From NCBI GenBank assembly GCA_021186555.1, contig JAJKFL010000003.1:41560408-41624407 (forward strand): a stretch of 64,000 bases of DNA. The letters are read 5' to 3'. The position numbers were made by a program, and so were the translations under genes. Source of the DNA: Reticulitermes speratus. Taxonomy: Eukaryota; Arthropoda; Insecta; Blattodea; Rhinotermitidae. The notes under the pieces were generated by a model that saw only the letters and a list, made by a program, of their open reading frames with translations, did not search any database and was not told the DNA's origin. Below, one piece after another: positions 10,454 through 23,221 of this stretch; position 1 is the first letter of the stretch, and each line of letters begins with the position of its first letter.

Positions 10454-10620
10454 TACAGGGTGATGCTAAAATACACGGCATCAGTGTAGAGGAACATTTA
10501 CTGCACAAAAAAATTTGTGTAAACACGGGTCCTTGGATGCTTCGTTTTCTAAATCTGGCCCATTTCCTGTACAAAGAGAAGCATGGCGCGAGTGCAGCGG
10601 CTGTATCCGACATGCAAGGC
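10454..10620 (+). mobile_element. Terminal fragment of a TACAGGGTG-type DNA transposon
   Basis: It starts tacagggtgatgctaaaata, the style of end seen in a class of insect DNA transposons, followed by 'aaacacgggtccttggatgc'. No matching right terminus was found, so the extent is uncertain. Confidence 0.4.
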
Positions 10621-10939
10621 TCCCTCCACGGGATCCTCCCCTCTTATGTTTAAACATGATGTTGCTCGATATGCAGTGTGATGCGAAAATGTTGTGCGAG
10701 CCTAGTCGTTGTTCTGTGCTGAACACGATGGGCGACTACACGCTGGTGAATGTCTGGCAGTGCATAAAGCGATGAAATTGCAGCGCGTTCTTTATACCAG
10801 AACGCATTTCCTGGTCGCCTAATTTCAGGCAGAAAAACGTGACCACTACCTATACTGCTTAGCCTTGACCTACAAGTACTGGGTTATATGGAATACGTTC
10901 TTCGGCGTCTTTTGTAATGTGTCTGCTTCCTTCACGTTG

Positions 10940-11250
10940 AACTACACACATTTCTTAAATTACGTCATGAACGAAACCCTAAACCACACCCACAGTTCGT
11001 AACATAAGTATCCTCTTAAAGACGAAACGTGTCTGTTTTATATAAGGACTCAGTGCTTACCGCGCAGTAAACACTTCCCGCCTCGGTTTTACAAAACCAA
11101 TCTGCTAATATTGTACAAGGCAAATGTCGCTGGTTGTTCTGACATCCACACACAACACATGAACACAATGTCAGCACCACGTACAATTGTTTAATGTTAA
11201 ACCTGGTGGCACGTAAAGTAACCGATAGGCCTTAAAAGGTTACATTAAAC
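10940..11250 (+). repeat. Dispersed repeat F
   Basis: Shares 'accgcgcagtaaacac', the 'cctcggtt.tacaaaa' block and 'ttaaacctggtg..acgtaaagtaacc' with 63205-63420, and the first part with 50970-51116. It is unclassified and non-coding. Confidence 0.7.
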
Positions 11251-11264
11251 AACCTTTATAATAA

Positions 11265-11765
11265 GAAAACAAAAGAGGCAATGTACATATAACGTAACAT
11301 TGAAGGGCATTCGAGTAACCATTGTTGCCGAGAAAAAGCAATAAGTATTACACATTCTGAGTGTGCGTCTGTAACCTTAGTTATCCAGCATGCAAAGCGC
11401 ATGTGCCGTATTATATTGTCATCTGTAGCCTGTCCGACTGTGTCATATTTTTCCACATTATCTAAAAAAGGCATGATTTTCGAAAAATAGTTATGTCACA
11501 TAAAATTATTTTATTTTCTCTACAATCTTTGTCTGAAGCATTTCCAATTCTAAGAAGAATTCAGCGAGATATTATCATAAATATACATAGGTATTCATGT
11601 AAACTGCTCGTTATTCGTGTCAGATTTTAATGAAACTTGAATTTTAGTGACAGATTTCCGAAAAATGTTCAAATATCAAATTTCATGAAAATATGTCCAG
11701 TGAGAGCCGAGTTGTTTCATGCGGACAGACAGACGAACAGACAAACATGACGAAGCTAATAGTCG
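11265..11765 (-). repeat. Dispersed repeat E
   Basis: An inverted copy of 50448-50958. Matching landmarks include 'ttctaagaagaattcagcga', 'gtattatattgtcatctgta', 'aaccattgttgccg' and the terminal 'gacagacagacgaacagac' region. It is unclassified. No protein is conserved between the two copies, so a non-autonomous DNA element is plausible. Confidence 0.8.
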
Positions 11766-13119
11766 TTTTTCGCAAATTTGCGAACACGCCTAAAAAGTAA
11801 ATAAGATATAATTTGGATATGCTAACCTCGAATTTAATCTGTTGTTATACAAAACAAAAACTTGTAAATTTAGACGTATACTACATCGGCACGGATCCAC
11901 TAGTTGTAAAACGTTTTGCGCAGAAAGGTTACTTGGACTGAAATCAATTTCCTCATGATGTAAGGCGAGGCTTCAAGCTCCCCTGTCGCGGTTTCAATTA
12001 GTCCTTTGGGAAGCTGCGAAAAGGGAACGAAGACAGGTGTCAGCTGAAGATGCTGTACTTTATAAGACTTGCCACGGGGGAGGAAATGGGGCCCGAGACA
12101 AGGAAGGAGAGCTGCCACAATTCCTTCTAAGAACTGGAACTGTAAAACGCTGTTTTCTTCGTAATTCGTTTAGCATTCTTAAGATGGTGCGTGTAGTAAC
12201 GCAGCTGAATAACACGTAATATTTTAACCAAATTCGTACAGTTTTATTGGATTTTGCTATCGCCTTTCTACACTTCAGACATTTGTGTAGTGATATGCGT
12301 TTTGACCGAATATTTTCTCCACCACCTAGCGCGAAAAAGTTATTGAAAGAACAGACTTACATCTCCAGTCCCTCATATGTCCTCACGGCGTGATGTTTAG
12401 ATCGTTTTTATTTACCTTTACTCAGGAGTACCAAAGAATGGAAAAATTCTAAGATTCTACAATTAGTACTTAACTCTGTAACGTCTGGAAAGATAAATAT
12501 TACATGGACAAATATAATGTCATAATTCTCTGTTTCTTCATGTAACTCCCACACACAAATCACTAAACACCCCATCACAGTTCCCAACAACACCAGCTAT
12601 AACGTGGCAAAGCGTGTGCAATTAAATTCATGTCTAAACAGCAATTACAATTTGTGTTTTGTCACAGCCTGGATGGTAGCTGTGGTGGCAGCTAGCGGAA
12701 GATTTATGAGATGCATTCTGCTTATAAATCAATCGATGTTGACTCCAATGCCGCTAGTAGAGCCTGGCTTTAGCACCAAGAGAGATGGTGAGACGTAAAG
12801 GAATCTAGGAGCAAATGAGACAGACAATGTGCCAAAGTACGACTGGTGTAAGCCATGTGACAAGTTTTCAGTAATAATGTTATGGTGCACCAGGTGTTCT
12901 AATGTAGTATCCCCCCACACTTCCTTCAAACAGGGGTGGGAAGGGTTAAAAGGGGAATGTTTTGAGTTTGATATGACAGGTTGGGAGTTTTGGTTTTGAA
13001 ATAAAGTACGTAATACCTACCAACATATCACAAAGAGGTTTATAACAGAGACGAAATTGCACCTATAGACTGCTTTACGAGCTGAAATTCCTTTAGGTAC
13101 TTTGTAATTACAGGATGCA
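11766..13119. other. No recognisable feature
   Basis: Several 60-70 codon frames on both strands have no shared features with known proteins and no repeat identity. Confidence 0.4.
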
Positions 13120-13130
13120 AACACAGAGGT

Positions 13131-13260
13131 CTCTGAGACGAGCTGGTCCCTCGTCCAGAGGAGTCCTACCGAATGTGGTATGTCTAAAAAAAGTGTGATC
13201 GTGAAGCCTCTAAAAATGAGGCGGCCTAGGCCCCCAAGGGGCTGTCGAGCCATTAAAAAA
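13131..13260 (+). mobile_element. SINE-A, 5'-truncated, with target duplication
   Basis: Starts at the same internal position as the copy at 8812 and ends in an A-rich tail. The 11-base aacacagaggt occurs at 13120-13130 and 13261-13271, a target-site duplication typical of LINE-driven insertion. Part of the left copy may overlap SINE sequence. Confidence 0.88.
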
Positions 13261-13271
13261 AACACAGAGGT

Positions 13272-13978
13272 ATATTTTCCTTATTTACCGGCAATCTATT
13301 ACGTGTGCAGTGTACTGCTGATTTGGTGGCGCTGTTACCAAGAACGTCTGGAATATACGGATTTTCGGGGAATCGCTTCAGTTGAGATACCTGTTGTACC
13401 ACAACTCCACAGAACTGCAAACGTTTTGAACACTGAGCACTAAATGCTACGAGCCCACCAGTAAATTCGCTGCATAATTTTAAACAGTAATCAATTTAGA
13501 ATCGCTGCATTGCTAGTCATGACCAGTGCATACTTAAAAAGCGGAAGGCGAAACGTCTACTGTTGTCCTCTTGGATGTGACATCATGTAGGCCTAATCGT
13601 ACGTAAATATACAGACGTTTCGTAGGATCTTGCCGTCTTAATTATCTGGGCAGATGACTGAGGTAGTAGAACCCTCTTATAAGTCGGTACACTGTTATGG
13701 CGTCACATCCACGAAGATAATCTTCAGTCATCACCGTGAGAACCACAAATCCGACAAAAATGGCAAAGTCGCAACGGAATTATATAACATCCTTTTAATA
13801 AAATAGTTCAATTTCTTCAGTCATAAAATGGAAGCAGCAGGTACTTCTCATTGCCGGCGGGTTTCATAATCCCCGACTTACCGTAACGCTACTGAGCAGT
13901 TACTAGTTCATACTGAACTTTGCCTTGTCGAACTGAATCAGAAAAAACGATCAGAAAATATCCAGGATTCACATGTAC
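13272..13978. other. No recognisable feature
   Basis: No gene or repeat noted. Confidence 0.4.
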
Positions 13979-13979
13979 C

Positions 13980-14282
13980 CTGTGAGTCCGGATAGTGTAG
14001 TCGTTATAGTGATTAGCCTACGGGCAGGTCCGGGTTCGAATATCTGTGGAGGAAAGAGATTGTTTTCTTCTCTAAGACGGCCAATCCGGCTTTAGGGCCC
14101 TCCCATCTTCCTATTAAATGGGTACTGAGCTCCTTTCCCGAGGGTAAAGCGACAGAGGCGTGATGTTGACCTATCACCTCTATCAAGCGTCGGGGTTAAC
14201 AACGAGTGGAGCTATACTTCTCTGCCCCCAATGTGTCTTCATGGCGAGGATAGGGACAACCTTACCTCTTCCTTTACATTTG
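13980..14282 (+). mobile_element. SINE-B, full length, diverged
   Basis: A tRNA-like head has an A-box-like 'tagtgtagtcgttatagtg' and a B box 'ggttcgaat' near 14032. The body has 'ctcctttcccgagggtaaag' and 'tgttgacctatcacc' and ends in cctttacattt. Confidence 0.85.
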
Positions 14283-16257
14283 TCCCACTTCAGTACAATC
14301 GCTCCTTGAAGGCATGCACTATTCAGTACAGCAGAGTAAGATAAAAAAACAAATTGAAGTTTTGGGGAAATCGTTTCTGTTTCCTAATGATATCTCCCTC
14401 CACAGGTGCAGTCCCATTTCAGCGTCCAATATAATATTTTCATTCCACCAAATGGCATTTTAATTTTCAAAAGGAAAATTTAAATGCAGGAACAAAATTA
14501 TCAGATCAATGGGACTATAAAACATGTAGATATAATGTACATGTTTTGTTTGCGTAACTTAATTTATACTGGAGACATGTTTATAGAATGTCTGAAGCAA
14601 TACATTAATGGAGCGAGACAGGCATCCGAGGTTATAAAAACAAACATGTTGTGAGAGCAATCCATTAGCACGCAAGCACACGGAACAAGTACAAATCGAC
14701 ATGAAATAGCAGCCACGTCGTGTCATTGTAATGTCATGTACATACACTGGTTTATAGTTCGGTTTACGATTTCAGGAAAGTGATTGTTATGTACATACAA
14801 GGCATAACAAAGGTATTTTCTTCTCTTCATGATATTTTCAGCCCCGCGGTTACTGTATTGATTACAAACACCCAAAGGAGTTCATATACGTTGAGGGTCC
14901 CGTTCTTTTTAGATTACCAATGGCAAAGGCGTCACATACCCGAAGAGTTGTGCCATCAGAAACACCGCTGTGCGAATCTTTAATCAACTTCCCTATACAC
15001 TCTTCGAAAATTAATTTAGGGAACAGTTCTTTCTTAATAAGGCACACGCGTTAACATTCTACCCGTACATTTCCATTTAGCCTGTTCTACTCGTATAACA
15101 TGCGCTTGGCCCAGCCGACTATCAAAATCTTCCTCTGATATGATCCTTGACGCTGTGTCAATAACAGATATAATGTAATGAAATTATAAAATAAGCTACG
15201 ATAGTTCAGTCGGTAACATAACGAAATATTCTTTCGCCATAGCGTCCAGACAGTTTTCGAAACGACCTCCCCCCCCCCCCCCCCCCGCCCCAAGTGAATT
15301 GAATTACAACTTTCGCGGCAGCCTAAATCGGCCGGATAATGCGGGCCATAATGAACTTTGAAATAATGCTGAAGTCAAGTGTACCTGAGCATTACTTGGA
15401 GTCATTAAATCTTCACATTTGTGTTTAACCCAAAGAAAAATTCACCTGTACTTAACAAAGACTATGAGTGACTTATCAACGTAATTTCTCGTTTAAGACT
15501 TTCGTTACTGTGTTATATATAGCAATTAATTTAACATTCAAACAAGAGGGCACAAATTTTACAAAAATATGGCAGCCACTTCAAACTTCTAGGCGTCAGA
15601 ACAGTGACATAAAGAAAATTCCATTGTGAGCATCTACAAATATTAGACGCCACCATACAAAAATTAATCGCCAGGGATTTATGCAACCCTGCATTAAAAA
15701 ATTAAGCTTTACTTTGTTAGTGTGTTGTATAATCTGACTTCTTAACAGAACGAAATAAGTAAAATTCAATAGAAATAGCTACATGACAATTGATACGAAA
15801 AAGGACAAGCATCGCTGCATCATGTTTCTGAGAGATGACGAAGGGTATCAGAACACAATGTTACTCGGAGGAAATATTTCCGCACATGAATATCAATTTC
15901 TTCCATAGAACTAAATATTACTCAGGCGTGCCATTGCTTTTTATATTTCCTCGATATAATATTCCTGTCAGATACAATACAGTACCCCACACTGCAAGGC
16001 AATAGAACGGGGCCTGATATCTGTGTATGAGAATGGCTCATGTCAGTTGTGCAACTTATATGTTATTCGTTTCCTTCAACACCTATCTTCGCTTCAACTG
16101 ATATACAAAGACATATTTTAAGTTTCTCATTCCCACTTTATTACACACATATTAATAAGCATATATTCAGACAACTTTAGTAGAAAAATGACATCAACTA
16201 TAAAAAGAAATATCTCAGTCTATTCCAGCCGAGTGTCAGGATGGACAACTTCCAAAA
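14283..16257. other. No gene recognised; contains poly-C tract
   Basis: A poly-C run lies at about 15268-15286. The reverse-strand frame beginning with a Gly run is created by it. Nothing else is supported. Confidence 0.4.
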
Positions 16258-16366
16258 TGGCAGAAGGCCCATCCAGCCTTGTAGCCAATGGCCACCAGCG
16301 GTCCTTTTCTTGGTAGTAAAGCGGCCTGAGTAAACCTAACTATTCCTTCTATCTAGTGCCGAGACT
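16258..16366 (+). mobile_element. SINE-B internal fragment
   Basis: The order 'gcccatccagcctt', 'aaagcggcctgag' and 'atctagtgccgag' follows the SINE-B body at 45058-45152. Head and tail are missing. Confidence 0.55.
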
Positions 16367-16549
16367 GAGAACATACGGAAATCAAATTCAGTCCCCGTAC
16401 CTTTCGTATGTGATATTTAATCAAATAAAATGACAACAAACTTTCTGTAATATTACGACGTTATTTACGGATTTACAAAGTACAGAGATGTTTAATTAAA
16501 CCGTAATAATAAATACAAGCAGATCACCGTCAATTAGCAAAGTAAATAT

Positions 16550-16915
16550 GAGTCTGCTTTCACATGGCCCACTGTGTGGACGAGCCACTTGTGTCCAAGC
16601 CACAGACGCGCAGGTAATTTGACAGGACACGCGTAGTTCTCACGTCACAGGCCGGCTCTACGATGAATCTTTCCACATCAAAGACTGTGTGTATTCATTC
16701 TGGGCACTGCAGTGGCTCGTGTGCACGCTCTTAACATTACTGTATGTTAGGCTAGTGGCTCGTCCGCAAATAAGTGTCTCAGTCACTAGCGGGGAAAGCC
16801 AAAGTTCAGGCACAGTGGCTGTCGCCCAGCCACTTAGTGACTCGTCTGAACGGTTCCGTAAGACCCAATGGCCTGGCAGTCGCCGGCAACGGCGTGCCTG
16901 CTACTGAGTGGTTAG
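16550..16915. other. GC-richer block with recurring GTGGCTCGT/ACGAGCCAC
   Basis: This block is clearly GC-richer than its surroundings and repeats the words gtggctcgt (16712, 16757), acgagccac (16577) and agccact in both orientations. That suggests a decayed inverted-repeat DNA element. I could not fix its ends. The 72-codon frame inside has no domain. Confidence 0.3.
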
Positions 16916-17504
16916 TGGGAAAGAAGCCTGACTGAAGTTAAAAGTTTTTTGGCGCTTAACCACCTCTAAATTGAAGCTCTCAGTATGACTGTTGTATGAA
17001 TGAATGAATGAAGACTGACGCAGCAGGATTCTCCAAACGGCTGCTAACGAAATACTAGTGTATGCGGCGCCATAACTAAAAAGAAAATAATTTACAAAAA
17101 TGCACTGATATTCTTGCGTGAGTTATTATAAAATCTTATACTACCAAATTTGTTGTTCCTGTAATTTTAATTTTAATTCAGAGTAATTATCTTACGATGT
17201 AGTGTTAGTTGCATAGTGAGAAAGGTACTTGCGACCCAAAATGAAGCTCTGAACAAGGGATAAAAAACCACGGGGTACATTAAAGTGGATAACGCTTGCC
17301 GGATTTTCATTTATGAAAAATACATCTAATGAAAATAGCTGCTGGAGAGAATTTTACAAATGAAAATTTGTCCCACTGCCTAATCATCATGCCGTAAAAG
17401 CATAGGAAGGAATAAATATAGAAAATGTATTAAACTAGGCACTAGAAAATTGTAAGTGGCAAGATTCAGGCTCCGGTTGCTTTATCCCTTAAAGAAGAGG
17501 TTCC

Positions 17505-17570
17505 GATATCCACCGAATAGGAAGCCGGTTGGATACCAGATCCGGTCTGGACGCAGCGGCGAACATAAAA
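17505..17570 (-). mobile_element. SINE-B internal fragment
   Basis: 'gaataggaagccggttgg' followed by 'ccggtctggacg' matches the middle of SINE-B in reverse. Confidence 0.5.
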
Positions 17571-19442
17571 ATCATTACTCCTGTTCAGAATGGACGTCAC
17601 TTGTCTGTCTTTAAATCGGCCACTTTACAGTCCCAGTTCATTCTACAGACTCTGCAGAAATGAACATTTAGGATTAAATAAAATTCTTAATCCAGCTTGG
17701 AATTGCAAGTCGTATGAATATTCCAGACATTTATAACTGATGCCTCAGTATCTACTGTTTTAAATCTCCGTGTAATCGGACTCGAGCAATATCAAGAACG
17801 TTAACGCAGCCATACTTATAACATTGGGCTGATCAAATCAAGGAAGATGATAGGGGCTGGGTATGTGACACGCATGGGAAAGAAAATACACGACTGTGAG
17901 TAGAAAACGTGAGGAAAAGAAAGGCTTAAAAACCTAAGCTTATTTGTTAGGATAACACCGTATAAAAAGGACCAGAAATAAATAGGATGAGCGGGTGTGT
18001 ACTGGTTTCATCACGGTCATGGTCTGGAAAAGTGACGTGTTTTTGTGAACGCGGTAGTAAATTTGGGTTACATAAAATGTGGGATATTTATTGACTACAT
18101 GAGGAATTACTAGTTAGTTAATCAGTAATTCTGATAAGAATTCAGAAGAAGGGAATGCCCAGCACTGCGTTAGAAGTAAATACTCAGTTTTTATGATAGG
18201 ACTACACGTGCAGTAACTTAATAGGATTACAGCCCACAAAATCACATATACACATATGTACTCGTATCTTGAAAACTTTAAATTGAAATCATACGTACTG
18301 CAAATTAATAATTTTCATATGTATGACTACTATCACATTTTGAGCTACGGTACCAAACATGATAAGCTTATAACATATCCAAATGGTTAGTCACTTGCAT
18401 CAACTATGAAAAGAAAATACCATTGCAGATATTGAACACAGAATTTCTATGGTTAAACATAAATTGTAGTTACCTATACTTACAAAGTTCTGTTGTTTTT
18501 GCGGCTTAAATTTTGAGCTCAGATGTAGGACGTGTATAAAACAAAGAGGGCGACATTTCTTTCGGGGGAACAAACAAGCAGTGTATGTTACAAAGAAGAT
18601 AAAAGTGTAATATTTTATTACATTCTGTTGGCAACCATTACACCAGACCCAATACCCATCTGTATATATATATAACATCAGTAATATATATGCGTGGGTA
18701 ATAATTTATATCAACCGGATATATGTGTATGTACGGCTTCAGTTTGGTTTGTGCTTCTTTCTGCAAACTTTTCATGTAAGCTACGTCTCTCGATCTTCTC
18801 CTTCCCTCCCATCGAATCTAGAGAAAAATGGATCGTAACCTACGGTTGTTTTCGAGAACAGGAAGAAATTATATCAACAACAAACTTTGATATACGATGT
18901 TATATGTATATATCAACAGTGTTGACAAAAGATTTGAAATTTTGAATTTATATCCGAGCTCTGAGGAAGGATTTTCTCAAGACAGAAAGAAACAAATAGC
19001 CTATGCGTGAACCTTTTAATGTACGGTGTGGTGTCTCAAATCATTATCAACCATAATACGTCAAGTGAGTCAGCACATACCTGACTGGGAAGAAGGAGAC
19101 GACCTTCAGATATTGAACGTGCATAACGTGGTCGAACAGAGAGGCCGATAGTTGCTGAGCAAATCAAGAAACTTCCCATCTTTTGTGAACCCCGAAATAC
19201 ATTATCGCATTCATAAGACACTGCCTTTATATCCAATCCGGGCAAAAAGTATCCAATTTGTACCCTCACGCCCTATTTCTTTACGATCAACTTTAATATT
19301 ATTCTAACATCTAAGTTTCTGAATCCCAAGTGATCTCCTTAGTTCAGATTTTACGACTAAATTTATGAGTGCACTGCTCTTTTGGATTCATGTACTTTAT
19401 GGAGCTGGTACTTCTCGTGTTAAAGATAAAAGCAGAATGAAA
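17571..19442. other. No recognisable feature
   Basis: AT-rich. Frames at 18.4-18.9 kb lack support. Confidence 0.4.
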
Positions 19443-19487
19443 CAATAAGTTTCAGGAGCAGGACTTGTCCTCATCTTCAAACGTAAT
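19443..19487 (-). ncRNA. Degenerate hammerhead-like motif
   Basis: Minus strand: ttgaaga-t, a hairpin of aggac/gtcct, tgaaac, then ttatt and gtt. The order matches the hammerhead copies, but C3 is T and stem I does not pair, so it is likely inactive. Confidence 0.35.
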
Positions 19488-20621
19488 AACGCCAGAAATA
19501 CTGCCAAAATTATTTCAGCTGGAATCTATAGCAGTACTTGAAAAATGTGGGGTCGAGGGGTTAAGAAATGAAAGTTCCTCAGTGACAGGTTGTCATATTT
19601 AATAATTTAAATTTAATTTAAATTAGGTATATAATGAGCTGTTATAATAATCACCTTAGAGTCAAGGTTGTGATACGTGTTCTAAGCGAAAAGATTGCTT
19701 CCTAAGAAGGGTTTAACCACCCCTTCTCAGCACTTTCAAAGGATCCATACTAGTCTCACACAGCTTCAACAAGAAGAAAATATGGGAAAGAAAGGAAGAA
19801 GTGAAGTTCATTTCTCAGCAGAAACCGAAATACAGTGGCAGCAGTGGTACAGCGCCATTTATTTTGCTTGTTGTCAGGTCTGTAACGAATACTGCTGTAG
19901 CCTCAGTAACCAAACCACGAGTACGGGAAGCAGAAGAAAGAGCCAGTGTCGCTGGCGTTTGAATTCTCTTGTCAGATGTCATAATTATCGAAAACTTAAT
20001 TCTAATTTTTTAAGACCAAAAATCGTACCTTTCAATTTTCTAGGTTTTCTTAGTTTTTAAACCTGCTCGTCAAGAATCTGTTTACGAGTTTAAATACTAC
20101 TTAATTCTAAATATTTTCTTCCTTCCCAGATAGCGGAAATAACATGAAGCAGATGTGATACACACCACCAAGAAGTTTCTGACTTCATAAAATTTCGTGA
20201 GCCTATGACTGCCTACTAACAGAACAATTTCTATGCCCACATCCGGCAATGGCGCCGTCAGAGAGCGGCGTCTTCGATCATGATGCAGCGTCTGAATGAA
20301 ACGCTGAAGACTGCAAATGTGGCTTTTAGAAATAGTTTTGAAGCTTTGGAAATCTAGGGTAATCAATTTGTGTACTTTTATGATAGGCGTACCGTGATAG
20401 TTGATGTCTATTACCTACTGCAATGATGTAGCACTTGTAACAAAACTTATGGCGTTCTGAGATTATTCTGACACGAGAGACAGGAAATAACATTGGGCTG
20501 GAGAAAATGCAAAAATTGTAACTGCACAATTTGTGCACTTCTCAAACGTAGAATGAGATGTAGTGAGATGCAAACTGTGACAAAGTGGTAGATGGAATGC
20601 AAGAAACAAATTTAAAGACAT
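19488..20621. other. No recognisable feature
   Basis: A 121-codon forward frame at 19695-20060 has no recognised domain. Its composition gives no reason to call a gene. Confidence 0.4.
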
Positions 20622-20636
20622 AATATAGATAGAATG

Positions 20637-20898
20637 CCAATCCCAGTGGCCGTGCGGTCTAAGGCGTGAGTCTTCGGCCGCTCGCTTACTAGGATTGTGG
20701 GTTCGAATCCCACCGGGGGCATGGATGTCTGTCTCTTGTGAGTGTTGTGTGTTGTCAGGTAGCGGTCTCTGCGACGAGCTGGTCCCTTGTCCAGAGGAGT
20801 CCTACCGACTGTGGTGTGTCTAATGTGTGTGACCATGAAACCTCGACGAAAACGAGGAGGCCCAGGCCCATATAAGGCTGTCGAGCCATAGAAAAAAA
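20637..20898 (+). mobile_element. SINE-A, full length, with 15-bp target duplication
   Basis: Best preserved copy. A class II tRNA-like head has an A box 'tggccgtgcggtctaaggcg' at 20647-20666 and B box 'gggttcgaatccca' at 20699-20712. These are followed by the 'ctctgcgacgagctggtccc' body, the 'gaggaggcccaggcc' module and an A tail. The direct repeat aatatagatagaatg occurs at 20622-20636 and 20899-20913. An open frame on the minus strand translates this SINE into a PPVGFEPT-type string that contaminates insect gene predictions. Confidence 0.95.
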
Positions 20899-20913
20899 AA
20901 TATAGATAGAATG

Positions 20914-21898
20914 GAGTAACTTTTAAGACGATTTTTAAAGAATGAGGGCATGAGGGTGTTGGGTAGATTAATCTGGCTTTGGATGGGGTAAAGATTCCCG
21001 GCATTGATACGAAATTTATATCCTCTTCAAAGTACCCAAACCGGCTATGGGTCTCACACAGTCGGCTGTGCAATGTGTAGTGGAGGGATAAATTGATGGC
21101 AGCGTGAAGCTGACAATTCGTTCCAACTATAACCGATGTTAAGAATGGGTTGAGCTGTACTTCCACAACCTCCCTCCCCCCCCCCCCCCCCACATTCCTT
21201 CATGGCGTGCATAGAGAGTACCTTTACTCGTGTTACAATTTGCTTCTTTCTTGGGTCAATAATTTCAAGCAGGGCAAGGGACAAGGGCGCTTTATGGGTT
21301 CAGTCTCTATTTACAATTTTTCCTCATACAGCAGCCTCTTGCACTGTAACACACCATTCATTTGTAGCATCCGTAATCTGCATGTCTAGGACTCGCATGT
21401 TTCCACAACACGTATGCCCTGCGCAGACTTTCTTACTGCTTTTGCTGTACGTTGTACGTTTTGCAACCAGAATGATATTGTTCGTTGTTAGCTATGTTGT
21501 AAAATCTAAATCACGTACTTAATCAAAAAGTTCTCAAATAATAATGCCCATTTTAAAGCAGGTCAAGTTTAATTTAACACCTCCCTTTAATGATATAAGA
21601 CAAAAGATATTTCTAACATGTCTCTGCTGTAAGTTGGTAGGAAGGAGATAGGGTATAGTTACCACAGGGGAAATTCACGTCACCACGTTGCCCATTAGCA
21701 CTCTTGTGCTCACCCCTCGTAACCTTCTTCTGAAGCAACAGTCAGCCAATAAACGTCGCCAGTACTACCTTTCCTGTACAGCAACAATGGCACAAGTTAC
21801 AAAGCATATTCAAATGAACAGCGAGAGAAGCGATCTGAAAAACTGATAATTTAAGAGAGTCAAAGTAAGGACAAGAGACGAATTCAGTTTTACGTGAA
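20914..21898. other. No gene recognised; poly-C tract
   Basis: A poly-C run lies at about 21172-21191. Overlapping frames around it are not supported as genes. Confidence 0.4.
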
Positions 21899-22160
21899 TG
21901 TGACTAATCCACAGGTTAGATGGTGGAGAAAATATTGTTCGATTCCCGGGCGGAAAAGGGATTTTTCTCTTCTCTAAAACGCCGAAACCGCCACTGAGGC
22001 CCATCCTGCCTTCTATTCAATGGCCCCCGTGGGATTTTTCCCCGCAAATGAAAGAGCCGAAAGGCGAACGTGGCCACTCACCTCCATCTACTCCCGAGGT
22101 TAATAAGGCGTCCAGATACACATTTTTTGCCTCATATGGCTTTAGGACGTGGGCCTCAAT
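21899..22160 (+). mobile_element. SINE-B, strongly diverged
   Basis: A B box-like 'gttcgattcccg' lies at about 21936-21947, followed by 'gaggcccatcctgccttcta' and a body resembling SINE-B. The A-box region is poorly preserved. Confidence 0.55.
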
Positions 22161-22828
22161 TAAGCACAGAGGCATCTTTGGGGTTTTTACAGTTCAAGTA
22201 TTTTGCAATTATTATTACTGGAGGTCAGGTAACTTGTTTGAATTTAATACAAAAATTTCTTTAGGACAGGACGTCTTATAGAGTGCAATATCTGCCGACA
22301 TTAATTAGCGATCACAAAAGCTTTACGTCAGTAAGGGCTCTGAAATATATACCTGTCAGAATTGTAAGAACTCAGAATTACTGACACATATGGCATAACT
22401 GTAGTTATATGAAGTACACTCTTAATATTAAGCTATCCAGACGTATACAAAAAGCATCACTTACAATTCTCATACAGGTGTCCTAATGTGTACAAGTTCT
22501 TACTTTCTGCGTCTTGAATTAATTTAATGTCACATTCATCTAATATACATTTTTAACATTCTCCTTCCAGATCCTTGTAAATGTTCTATAAATAGCATGT
22601 TATCATGCGAGATTTGAGGTTATAACAGCTGGACGCTTCTTCAAAACGTCGGTATATATTTTCTATTCGGGACAGCCTAATATCCCAGAAGACCTGAATT
22701 ATCAAGATGTTTGACCATCCAAATCACTGTTTCGAAACTTTCACTTATTTAAGTTATTTCTTTATTTATTTACTTATTTATTTATTTACGAACATCCTCA
22801 GCCGTATGTTTTATCAAAATTTATAAAC
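22161..22828. other. No gene recognised; TTTA-rich tract
   Basis: Simple ttta/tttac repeats lie at about 22741-22790 just before the foldback element. Nothing else recognised. Confidence 0.4.
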
Positions 22829-22902
22829 AATTCTAACATTAAATAATTAAACCAACAAATGCACTGTTTTTTACCACTTTTATTGTGGCCTTTTGTCCCC
22901 TC

Positions 22903-22946
22903 ACCCTACACGTGTTTCAGAACCTTACAGTTCCATCATCAGGGGT
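22903..22946 (-). ncRNA. Type I hammerhead ribozyme motif, left arm
   Basis: Minus strand: stem I accc (22946-22943) pairs with gggt (22906-22903). Core CUGAUGA (22942-22936), one extra U, then stem II ggaac/gttct around a six-base loop. GAAAC, loop acgt and GUA follow, with predicted cleavage after 22907. All invariant core positions are intact. Confidence 0.82.
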
Positions 22947-23177
22947 TACCATTTGCAACTAGTTAATCATACATTAAGACAAATACAGTATGTGCGTATC
23001 ACTGAGTGGTACGTTAGTCTGATAAAACCTTAAAACCATTAATATATGTATATTTAAAACTTGGTTAAAAGTTATAAAATGTTCGTTGCATTTACTTTTT
23101 TGCTGACTAACGTACCACTTAGTGATACGCACATACTGTATTTGTCTTAATGTGTGATTAACTAGTAGCAAATGGTA

Positions 23178-23221
23178 ACCCCTGATGATGGAACTGTAAG
23201 GTTCTGAAACACGTGTAGGGT
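23178..23221 (+). ncRNA. Type I hammerhead ribozyme motif, right arm
   Basis: Mirror copy of the left-arm motif on the plus strand: accc (23178-23181), CUGAUGA (23182-23188), U, stem II ggaac/gttct, GAAAC (23206-23210), acgt, GUA (23215-23217), gggt (23218-23221). Cleavage is predicted after 23217. Because the arms are inverted, transcripts of either strand would contain one ribozyme. Confidence 0.82.

Noticed and set aside
20612..21193. 193-codon minus-strand open frame
   Set aside because: Most of it is reverse translation of a SINE-A (the PPVGFEPT-type string) plus adjoining poly-C DNA; no independent support for a gene.
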